Source: Thermodesulfovibrionia bacterium
GTDB taxonomy: Bacteria; Nitrospirota; Thermodesulfovibrionia; UBA6902
NCBI GenBank assembly: GCA_947258735.1
Contig: CAMYJJ010000048.1
Coordinates: forward strand, 1-14,431
Length of the DNA: 14,431 nt
Reading direction: 5' to 3'
Shown: positions 7,646 to 13,313 of the stretch, in pieces
How the letters are laid out: every line of letters starts with the position of its first letter
Position numbering within the stretch: the first letter of the stretch is position 1
Notes under the pieces: model-generated
Database searches by the model: none
Seen by the model: the letters and a program-made list of their open reading frames with translations, nothing else
Told to the model about the DNA's origin: nothing
Program-made: the position numbers and the translations under genes

Positions 7646-8029
7646 CTAATGTGCAGTTTGCGCTTTTTCATGTCTTCGGTCCAATACATAACTTATCAGT
7701 GTCAGCAAAAAGCCGAGCCCAACTATGGCCAGCAGAATGACGAACATGGGATCACGGTAAAAAATATAGAAGAGAGTAAACACAGTCAGAATAAATGCGC
7801 GGACAATAAGCGTTGTGGGGTATAGGAATGCTGCCCGGTGTCTAATGATTTGAATTATTATCATGGCGATTGACAGAAGAAAAACGCCCATGCTCCGCAC
7901 CATGACATCGCTATAATTTCCGTTTGATAAGAATAGCATAAGTGTTGTTTTGGGGAATAACAGAAAACCACTGCCTCCTACCGACAAATAACCTGCCAGA
8001 TAAAAAAGACTGAGTCTCGTCTTCTTCAT
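7646..8029 (-). CDS. Small four-helix membrane protein, unknown function
   Basis: A protein of about 127 residues with four hydrophobic segments: SLFYLAGYLSVGGSGFLLF, MGVFLLSIAMIIIQII, LIVRAFILTVFTLFYIF and MFVILLAIVGLGFLLTLI. It ends in a charged, His-containing tail (DRRHEKAQTAH). The frame is open back to a GTG at 8092, but that upstream part is not hydrophobic and lacks a ribosome binding site. A TATACT (-10-like, 8053-8048 on this strand) falls inside it. I prefer the ATG at 8029 (MKKTRLSLF, weak GGA/AGG upstream); ATG at 8041 is also possible and would be almost leaderless. No family recognised and no functional motif seen. It is convergent with the CBS/DUF294 gene and divergent from the dehydrogenase gene across a palindrome-containing spacer. 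Confidence 0.7.
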   Translation of the reverse strand: MKKTRLSLFYLAGYLSVGGSGFLLFPKTTLMLFLSNGNYSDVMVRSMGVFLLSIAMIIIQIIRHRAAFLYPTTLIVRAFILTVFTLFYIFYRDPMFVILLAIVGLGFLLTLISYVLDRRHEKAQTAH

Positions 8030-8102
8030 GACCTGTTCCATTTGTCCAGTATACAACAATATGTCTGGAGAAATGGCAAGGAAACGAGGCACAATGAATG
8101 TC

Positions 8103-8157
8103 GGTTAACGGTTAACGGATTATGATATATATCATAACCTTCTAAGCAATAAGCAAT
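8103..8157. repeat. Two heptanucleotide duplications flanking a palindrome
   Basis: GTTAACG is repeated head to tail with a 7-nt period (8104-8117), and AAGCAAT likewise (8144-8150 and 8151-8157). They flank the palindrome at 8120-8137. The design resembles the larger heptamer arrays at 9428-9573. Confidence 0.5.
8120..8137. promoter_or_regulatory. Perfect 18-bp palindrome, candidate CRP/FNR-family operator
   Basis: TTATGATATATATCATAA is perfectly symmetric, centred at 8128/8129. Its core is TGAT-N4-ATCA, matching the inner part of the FNR/DNR-type consensus TTGAT-N4-ATCAA. It lies between the divergent membrane-protein and dehydrogenase genes, 62 nt before the latter's start. AT-rich palindromes of this kind can also arise by chance. 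Confidence 0.4.
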
Positions 8158-8198
8158 TATATTTATAAAGGATCGAAAGATGATAAAGGAAGCATGAA

Positions 8199-9404
8199 AT
8201 GTCAGATATGGCCGCTATCATTAATAAGTTCATATTTTTACTATTGGTTCTCTCAGCTACAGGATTTGAAAATTGCGGCAGCAGCGGTGGAGGATCAAAT
8301 GGTTCAGGTACTACATCCGGAGCAGATACCTCTCCTGTTATCAGGATTGAACTTCTGGCTTCTGGTTTTATCAGCCCGGTCCATCTAACACACGCAGGAG
8401 ATGGTTCAGGCAGGATTTTTGTGATTGAACAATCCGGAAGAATAAAAATTATAAAAGGGAGCACCGTAGTGCCGGATCCATTTCTTGATATCACCTCAAG
8501 AGTTCGCTCTGGCGGTGAAAGGGGGCTTCTCTCTGCAGCATTCCCTCCCGATTATGTCAACAAACGCTACTTTTATGTCTACTATACAAGAAAACCGGAT
8601 GGTGCCAGCATCGTAGCCCGGTATCATGCAGATCCAGCCGATCCCGATCTGGCGCTGCCTGCCAGTGAAGAAATATTACTCACCGTTGATCAGCCATATT
8701 CTAACCATAACGGCGGTCAGCTGGCATTCGGGCCGGACAATTTCCTCTATGTCGGTCTCGGAGACGGCGGTTCAGGAGGCGATCCCCTGGAAAACGGACA
8801 GAAGACAGATACCCTGCTGGGCAAACTGTTACGGATAGACGTTGAGTCAGGCGTGCATCCATATGATGTCCCGGCCGGCAACCCGTTTTTCGGGAAACCA
8901 GGATACAGACCGGAAATCTGGGCGCTGGGTCTTCGAAATCCGTGGCGTTTTTCCTTTGACCGTCAAAACGGAGATCTTTATATAGCAGATGTCGGTCAGA
9001 ACAAATGGGAAGAAATACATGTTCAGTCTCATGAGAGCACCGGTGGTGAGAATTATGGCTGGAATATCATGGAAGGCGCCCACTGTTATAATGTCTCGAC
9101 CTGTGAACAGTCAAAGCTTATCATGCCGGTTGCTGAATACGACCATAATAAGGGCTGCTCTGTTACCGGCGGTTTTGTATACCGGGGCGAGAAATATGCA
9201 GGACTGCAGGGCATGTACGTCTATGGAGATTACTGTGAAGGGACGATATGGGGGCTCAGGAATGTCAATGGATCATGGCAGAATAGCCTGCTGGTTGATA
9301 CTGACCTGAATATATCAAGCTTTGGAGAAAATGAAGATGGAGATGTATATGTGGTTGATTTAAAGGGAGGCATACATGAAATAACAGGAGGCAGGGAAGA
9401 TTAA
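8199..9404 (+). CDS. Secreted glucose/sorbosone dehydrogenase-family protein (PQQ-type beta-propeller)
   Basis: A 401-residue protein. The hydrophobic N-terminus (about 8-22) is an export signal. Cys26 is followed by a Gly/Ser/Thr-rich linker (27-44), as in lipoproteins, but the preceding FEN does not fit the usual lipobox, so anchoring is uncertain. The rest is a GSDH beta-propeller: GERGLLSAAFPPDY (106-119), NHNGGQLAFGPDNFLYVGLGDGG (169-191), LGKLLRID, LGLRNPWRFSFD and LYIADVGQNKWEEI. His170 corresponds to the catalytic His region of soluble PQQ glucose dehydrogenase. It would oxidise an aldose or related alcohol outside the cytoplasm; substrate and cofactor are not determinable, and no pqq gene is here. 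AAAGGA lies 8 nt before the ATG; ATG at 8208 is an in-frame alternative. Cys pairs in HCYNVSTC and a later KGCS suggest disulphides. Confidence 0.88.
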   Translation: MSDMAAIINKFIFLLLVLSATGFENCGSSGGGSNGSGTTSGADTSPVIRIELLASGFISPVHLTHAGDGSGRIFVIEQSGRIKIIKGSTVVPDPFLDITSRVRSGGERGLLSAAFPPDYVNKRYFYVYYTRKPDGASIVARYHADPADPDLALPASEEILLTVDQPYSNHNGGQLAFGPDNFLYVGLGDGGSGGDPLENGQKTDTLLGKLLRIDVESGVHPYDVPAGNPFFGKPGYRPEIWALGLRNPWRFSFDRQNGDLYIADVGQNKWEEIHVQSHESTGGENYGWNIMEGAHCYNVSTCEQSKLIMPVAEYDHNKGCSVTGGFVYRGEKYAGLQGMYVYGDYCEGTIWGLRNVNGSWQNSLLVDTDLNISSFGENEDGDVYVVDLKGGIHEITGGRED

Positions 9405-9427
9405 ATGCAAATTTCAAATTGCAAATT

Positions 9428-9483
9428 ACGAACGTCGAGTCACGATTAAAGAATAACCAATGACGATTGACGCACGACGGGAG
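9428..9483. repeat. Degenerate heptanucleotide array, about 8 units (ACGATTG-like)
   Basis: With a strict 7-nt period from 9428 the units read ACGAACG, TCGAGTC, ACGATTA, AAGAATA, ACCAATG, ACGATTG, ACGCACG, ACGGGAG. Six of the eight have CG at positions 2-3, and A or T opens each. Just upstream TGCAAATT is duplicated (9406-9413, 9420-9427) with a 14-nt offset, twice the period. Noncoding, in the spacer between convergent genes. Confidence 0.6.
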
Positions 9484-9535
9484 ATTCCCACTTAATAACT
9501 GCGGGATTGACATGGGGAAAATCTGAGGGCAGTAA

Positions 9536-9573
9536 GCTGACTGCAGATCGCTGACAGCTGATTGCTGAAAGCT
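9536..9573. repeat. Degenerate heptanucleotide array, 5-6 units (GCTGANN)
   Basis: Units begin at 9536, 9543, 9550, 9557, 9564 and 9571: GCTGACT, GCAGATC, GCTGACA, GCTGATT, GCTGAAA, GCT. The last unit touches the stop codon of the TPR gene, so the array has grown or inserted right up to a coding end. It is out of phase with, and different from, the 9428-9483 array. Confidence 0.65.
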
Positions 9574-10141
9574 ACTTCTTATACATCCTCTGCTGTTCAT
9601 CTATTTCAGGTACTCTTAAAAGCCGCTCTGATGCAGGCTTATTTAACTCAGTTTCAATATACACAGCCCTGTCCGCGATTGTCGGGGGTCTTTCACTCAC
9701 ATTATGGAGGAACCTCCAGATATATCCCGGTCCTTCAGTGAGTTCAGGGTTTAACTCGATGGCTTTTTTGTAGTCTTTTACAGCATCCTCATAGTTACCG
9801 GTCCTGTCATTGAGTATCCCCCTGTTGGCATAGGCCTGTGCAAACGAACTGTCAAGCTTAATAGCCTTATTAAATAAGGGCCTGGCATTCACCAAATCAC
9901 CCATTTGCATGAGTGTTATCGCCTTGCCAAGATGGGCCTCCTTATAATCCGGGAATTCTGCCAGCACATCATCAAAAACATGTAGCGCTTCATCGAAATT
10001 TCCGTCTTCAAGATGCTTGTTTGCAAGTCTGTAGGTGTTTTCCCCGGGGGTATTTTCAACCCGGTTGTACTGAAAGAAAAAATAGGCGGCTATAAACAAG
10101 ACCGTAAGCCCTATGACCGCAGTTCTTGTACTTTTATTCAT
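9572..10141 (-). CDS. Membrane-anchored tetratricopeptide repeat protein
   Basis: A 189-residue protein with one N-terminal membrane helix (about 7-25, AVIGLTVLFIAAYFFF) after a short basic start, so most of it faces the periplasm. Three TPR units follow: about 34-66 (YRLANKHLEDGNFDEALHVF), 67-100 (HLGKAITLMQMGDLVNARPLF) and 102-134 (AYANRGILNDRTGNYEDAVKDY). The final 55 residues (GPGYIWRFLHNVSERPPT, then a Tyr/Lys-ended helix) are not TPR and look like a conserved tail. TPR arrays mediate protein-protein contacts; the partner is unknown. Its ATG overlaps the stop of the preceding 2-TM gene as ATGA, so the two are translationally coupled and probably act together at the inner membrane. Confidence 0.88.
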   Translation of the reverse strand: MNKSTRTAVIGLTVLFIAAYFFFQYNRVENTPGENTYRLANKHLEDGNFDEALHVFDDVLAEFPDYKEAHLGKAITLMQMGDLVNARPLFNKAIKLDSSFAQAYANRGILNDRTGNYEDAVKDYKKAIELNPELTEGPGYIWRFLHNVSERPPTIADRAVYIETELNKPASERLLRVPEIDEQQRMYKK

Positions 10142-10380
10142 TTGAAGTATTTACCCATAATTACACTGTTGAAAAGAATGGCGAACACTATAACAATAAC
10201 AGCTGTTATCGGGGTAGTCCTTTTCTCAATTTCTTTTCTTTCTGTTTCTGTCAGGTCTCTTTTAAGTTTAGCTTCGGCCCTTCTGACTCTCTGAATATAA
10301 ATAGATTTATTAACCGGCTTGAATAACACAAAGGCGAGAAATATGGATGAAATCCCGAACCAGACGCTTATAGCATCCAA
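10138..10380 (-). CDS. Small two-helix membrane protein, unknown function
   Basis: An 80-residue protein with membrane helices at about 5-21 (SVWFGISSIFLAFVLF) and 57-73 (ITAVIVIVFAILFNSVI), joined by a highly charged loop (RVRRAEAKLKRDLTETERKEIEKR) that should be cytoplasmic. The start is TTG: GGAGGG sits 9 nt upstream of it, and no in-frame ATG or GTG is available near the ribosome binding site. The stop overlaps the TPR gene's ATG (ATGA). A promoter (TTTACA-17-AATACT) lies upstream. It is downstream of the symporter gene, but a strong terminator separates them, so it is not part of that transcript. It does not show the pattern of the small DUF485/DUF4212 partners of acetate symporters that I would expect. 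Family not recognised. Confidence 0.78.
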   Translation of the reverse strand: MDAISVWFGISSIFLAFVLFKPVNKSIYIQRVRRAEAKLKRDLTETERKEIEKRTTPITAVIVIVFAILFNSVIMGKYFK

Positions 10381-10404
10381 ACGTAACTTCCCTCCTTTTA
10401 GATT

Positions 10405-10433
10405 AGTATTCCAAATTATAATGAAAATGTAAA
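10405..10433 (-). promoter_or_regulatory. Candidate promoter for the 2-TM/TPR operon
   Basis: On the - strand TTTACA (10433-10428), a 17-bp spacer and AATACT (10410-10405) lie about 25 nt before the TTG start. TATAAT within the spacer is an alternative -10 with a poorer -35. Confidence 0.45.
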
Positions 10434-10500
10434 AATGCTGTTACAACATATGAGAATTCAAAAAATACAGACACTTAATTATAGCGATTGATGATAATTA

Positions 10501-10534
10501 AAAAAAGGGGGAGAGATTATTCTCTCCCCCTTTT
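10501..10534 (-). terminator. Strong intrinsic terminator of the symporter gene
   Basis: GGGGGAGAGA and its exact complement form a 10-bp GC-rich stem with a 4-nt loop (10507-10530), followed on the - strand by a run of seven T. It starts about 20 nt after the symporter stop. The A-tract on the other side gives it weaker bidirectional potential. The remaining 10381-10500 spacer is AT-rich and holds only the downstream promoter. Confidence 0.93.
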
Positions 10535-10552
10535 GTAAAGATTTAACCAGTA

Positions 10553-12505
10553 TTAAGGTTTATCTGTGTCTAGACGGGCTTTTTTAATATCACCGATGTC
10601 TTCAACAAGGACCTCAATCTCTGTTTCAGGAATGGTAGACATGTTCATCTTATAGGCGAGGAACCACATCATGCCAACACCAAGTGCCCACCAGATGGCC
10701 TGCCATGCCCAGATCGAGGGCATGCCGAACGTCCATGTTGCTGAATCTGTGGGACTCCCGAAAATTGTGTTACCAAGAACAGCACCGGGGCCCTGTGCAA
10801 ATATGAACCACACAACGACGATGATCCAGGCAAGGGGAACCATGCTTTTCTTTTCTGCAGGAACTCCGGCATGCTCAGACAGATAGTCATGAAATTTCTG
10901 CCTGTGAGAGCGGGACTCTGAGTCCTGAGTCATTGCTGAGATGATAATTGCTGATCCGAGGTTGAAAATGATACCCCATCCGGCAGAGTGAAGTGTCCAT
11001 GGCCAGCGGCCCCATGAGGTAATCCCGAACCACTTGGTCCCGATTGTCTCGGTACAGGTAACCGCGATCAGGCCCAGAATCAGGCCAACGGTTATACCCC
11101 TTCTGGTAAGGAACGGCCAGTAGCAGATACCGATAAGTGCCGGCCACATCTGGAACCCGTAGGCAACAGCCAGACCGCCCAGCAGAACCAGGGCGTCCTT
11201 TGAGGTCGTTGCAACGATCAGGGCAGAACCAACGATAATTCCAACACCGATTCTTCCAAACAGTTTCTGTGTTGCATGAGAAGCGTCCTTGTTCAGAAAA
11301 TGCTTGTAAAGATCTCTTGTCAGCATTCCGCCTGCTGTAGACATGTATGCCGCGCCTGTTGACTGCATTGCTGCCAGGGCGCAGACTGCAAGGAGACCTA
11401 CAGCCCATGGAGCAGTATCGGCCAGCATGTTGATCAGGGCAGGAACTATCATGCCCTGCTTGCCCGGCATTGTCATAAGGTCTTTGCCTAACTGCAGTTT
11501 ATCTACAGCAAAACCAGCTTCCAGCATTTTTGTGTCAGCACCGATCAGGTGACCTGAGAATGCCTGAAAGGCGGTAAAGAAAATCAGGATTCCGCCGATA
11601 CCAAAAGAAGATGCCCAAACCTGCTGAGGTGCAAAAGGCCTTGGGTTCTTGTTTGAGAAGGACCACATTGAGAAGGCAGGGGATGACTGGATTCCCATAA
11701 GGGCAAAGGCATAGGTAAGGATCATCATGCCTGTCCATGCACCGCCGACCGCCTTTGTCCCTGACGGCACAAACTGGATTACCCCCGGAATGGCGATATA
11801 ATGGCTATATCCCTCTGCAGTGAGTTTTGTGTCCATGGAAGTGAGGTTGGCAATACCCTGATTCAGTGCTGTCCAGCCTCCTGCAGCGTTAAGTCCAATT
11901 ACACCGATGGCCATGATACCGCCGGCAAGCAGAATACACTGCACCGTATCCACGTAAGCAACAGCCCTCAGACCACCGGATGCAACATAGATAAAAACAA
12001 CTGCTGACAGCATCCACATTCCTGCCTCAACAGAGAACATCCCGTTCGTAAGAACATTAAACAGGAAGCCTGAAGCCCGTAACTGGACTCCGAGATAAGG
12101 AATGGAGAATACAAGGGCAACAATAACGGTCAGGACCCTTATCGCATCGGATTTAAAGTAATCAGCGAACATCTCTCCCGGAGTAACGTATCCGAAGCGT
12201 TTACCAAGAATCCACTGCCTCTTCAGAAATATAACCCCGGTAAACGGGATGGTGATGGCATAAAAGGATGCATATGCATACTGAAAACCATCACGATACA
12301 GAAGTCCCGGATGCCCCATGAATGTCCATCCGGAGAAGGACGTTGCAGTAGCAGCAAGCACAAAAACCCAGATAGGAATCGAACGGCCTGCGATGAAATA
12401 ATCAGATGCGCTCTTTGCCATTCTGGCGCCCTTGATACCCATGGAAATACAATAGGCCCAGTAGGCCAGAACAAAAATAAACAACCACATTACACTAGCT
12501 TGCAC
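10553..12505 (-). CDS. Sodium:solute symporter (SSS/SLC5 family), possible acetate or monocarboxylate carrier
   Basis: A 650-residue integral membrane protein with about 13-15 hydrophobic helices. Family marks: DYFIAGRSIPIW (35-46), FSGWTFMGHPGLLY in the first repeat, FGYVTPGEMFADYF (104-117), GGLRAVAYVDTVQCILLAGG (177-196, the SSS signature region) and AMQSTGAAYMSTAGGMLTRDLYK (379-401), whose Ser/Thr residues correspond to the sodium site in helix 8 of the fold. It ends in a short acidic cytoplasmic tail without a kinase domain, unlike CrbS. GTG at 12505 is supported by AAAGGGGG 8 nt upstream and an in-frame stop just before. Linkage to CBS/DUF294 and exonuclease genes, with acs nearby, suggests acetate or a similar acid; the substrate is inference only. 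Followed by a strong terminator. Confidence 0.9.
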   Translation of the reverse strand: MQASVMWLFIFVLAYWAYCISMGIKGARMAKSASDYFIAGRSIPIWVFVLAATATSFSGWTFMGHPGLLYRDGFQYAYASFYAITIPFTGVIFLKRQWILGKRFGYVTPGEMFADYFKSDAIRVLTVIVALVFSIPYLGVQLRASGFLFNVLTNGMFSVEAGMWMLSAVVFIYVASGGLRAVAYVDTVQCILLAGGIMAIGVIGLNAAGGWTALNQGIANLTSMDTKLTAEGYSHYIAIPGVIQFVPSGTKAVGGAWTGMMILTYAFALMGIQSSPAFSMWSFSNKNPRPFAPQQVWASSFGIGGILIFFTAFQAFSGHLIGADTKMLEAGFAVDKLQLGKDLMTMPGKQGMIVPALINMLADTAPWAVGLLAVCALAAMQSTGAAYMSTAGGMLTRDLYKHFLNKDASHATQKLFGRIGVGIIVGSALIVATTSKDALVLLGGLAVAYGFQMWPALIGICYWPFLTRRGITVGLILGLIAVTCTETIGTKWFGITSWGRWPWTLHSAGWGIIFNLGSAIIISAMTQDSESRSHRQKFHDYLSEHAGVPAEKKSMVPLAWIIVVVWFIFAQGPGAVLGNTIFGSPTDSATWTFGMPSIWAWQAIWWALGVGMMWFLAYKMNMSTIPETEIEVLVEDIGDIKKARLDTDKP

Positions 12506-12530
12506 GTAACTTACCCCCTTTCAGGTCAAT

Positions 12531-12562
12531 GTCCAAAAATGGACGTTTACAATTCGTTTACA
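12531..12562 (-). promoter_or_regulatory. Direct repeats and small dyad upstream of the symporter gene
   Basis: CGTTTACA occurs twice (12544-12551, 12555-12562), 11 bp apart, one helical turn, as expected for a tandem regulator site. It abuts the palindrome GTCCA-AAAA-TGGAC (12531-12544). Both lie 26-57 bp upstream of the symporter's GTG. No clear promoter hexamers were placed. Confidence 0.35.
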
Positions 12563-12570
12563 TATAAAAC

Positions 12571-12603
12571 CTATATCACCTCCTTACTTTGTTTGATTGG
12601 CAT
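12571..12603 (-). other. 10-codon mini-frame containing an orphan Shine-Dalgarno sequence
   Basis: Two bases after the exonuclease stop, an ATG opens MPIKQSKEVI then TAG. Its last codons contain GGAGGTGAT (12583-12575), a near-perfect anti-16S match. The next ATG (12563) is followed at once by TAA, so the ribosome site serves no ordinary gene. It could be a leader or the remnant of a lost small gene. Confidence 0.3.
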
Positions 12604-12605
12604 TA

Positions 12606-13313
12606 TCATGCCCTGGCAATATCCAGTAAATCATGTAAAGTCCTTATACCCTCAGGCTTTAAAAAATGCAAAAACTTCTGTAACAGCTGGGCCGTTACAA
12701 AAGCATCATTTAATGCATCATGGGCCGTATACACGGAAATACCGTATTTGTGAGAGATAGAAAACAGGTCTGTCTTGTCTGAAGCGCCGTGGTAGTGTCT
12801 CTTAAATTCTCCTCCATGTTTATAAAGCCATTCATGAAGTGCATGAGTATCAATTGCTGGGTTTGCCAATCTGCCTTTATTAAATTTTTTCAGCGCTGCA
12901 TTCACAAAACCCAGGTCTATGTTGATAAAATGGCCGACCAATACGGAATCCCTGATAAACTCAAGAAAGTCAGGGAGCACATGTTCCAGCTGCTGCTTCT
13001 GTTCAAGTTCCCCGGGCATTATCCCATGAATCTCAACGCTCTTTTTTTGCATCTCCCCGGAAGGTTTAACCAGTCGATAAAATTCCCTGCTCACATGGAT
13101 CTTCGTGCCTGTCATTTTTATTGCGCCGATGGAAACAATAAAATCTTTATGCGGATCAAGACCGCTCAGTTCCGTGTCAAATACAACAAACGGAATTTCA
13201 CTTAGGGGTGTGCTTTTTGAAACTGCACCTGACCATGTCTTTAACCCCTCGCTTCCCTTTTCGCATTTTGTCAGCGCGGAAACTTTATCTATGCACGATG
13301 AAATAATTCCCAT
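12606..13313 (-). CDS. DnaQ-like DEDDh 3'-5' exonuclease
   Basis: A 235-residue protein with an N-terminal extension of about 40 residues before the nuclease domain. All catalytic residues are visible: Asp46 and Glu48 (FVVFDTELSG, Exo I), Asp133 in GHFINIDLGF (Exo II), and His198 with Asp203 in AHDALNDAF (Exo III, DEDDh type). The fold matches the epsilon/RNase T-like exonucleases acting on DNA or RNA ends; it lacks polymerase, helicase and GIY-YIG domains. Its ATG overlaps the stop of the upstream CBS/DUF294 gene as TAATG, indicating translational coupling. This pairing, next to an SSS symporter, recurs near acetate genes elsewhere (from memory, the Pseudomonas actP neighbourhood), so its substrate could be a signalling nucleotide or small RNA instead of replication DNA; that is inference. 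Confidence 0.9.
   Translation of the reverse strand: MGIISSCIDKVSALTKCEKGSEGLKTWSGAVSKSTPLSEIPFVVFDTELSGLDPHKDFIVSIGAIKMTGTKIHVSREFYRLVKPSGEMQKKSVEIHGIMPGELEQKQQLEHVLPDFLEFIRDSVLVGHFINIDLGFVNAALKKFNKGRLANPAIDTHALHEWLYKHGGEFKRHYHGASDKTDLFSISHKYGISVYTAHDALNDAFVTAQLLQKFLHFLKPEGIRTLHDLLDIARA

Noticed and set aside
9265..9600. 111-aa open frame on the - strand at the dehydrogenase end and the repeat spacer
   Set aside because: Built from the antisense of the dehydrogenase and heptamer repeats; no start signal or domain.
10887..11408. 173-aa open frame on the - strand inside the symporter gene
   Set aside because: Same strand but another frame of a confident SSS protein; composition is Arg/Cys-rich as expected of a shifted frame.
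12311..12760. 149-aa open frame on the + strand across the symporter start and the exonuclease end
   Set aside because: Covers both genes antisense and shows no domain; the spacer it crosses is explained by regulatory sequence.
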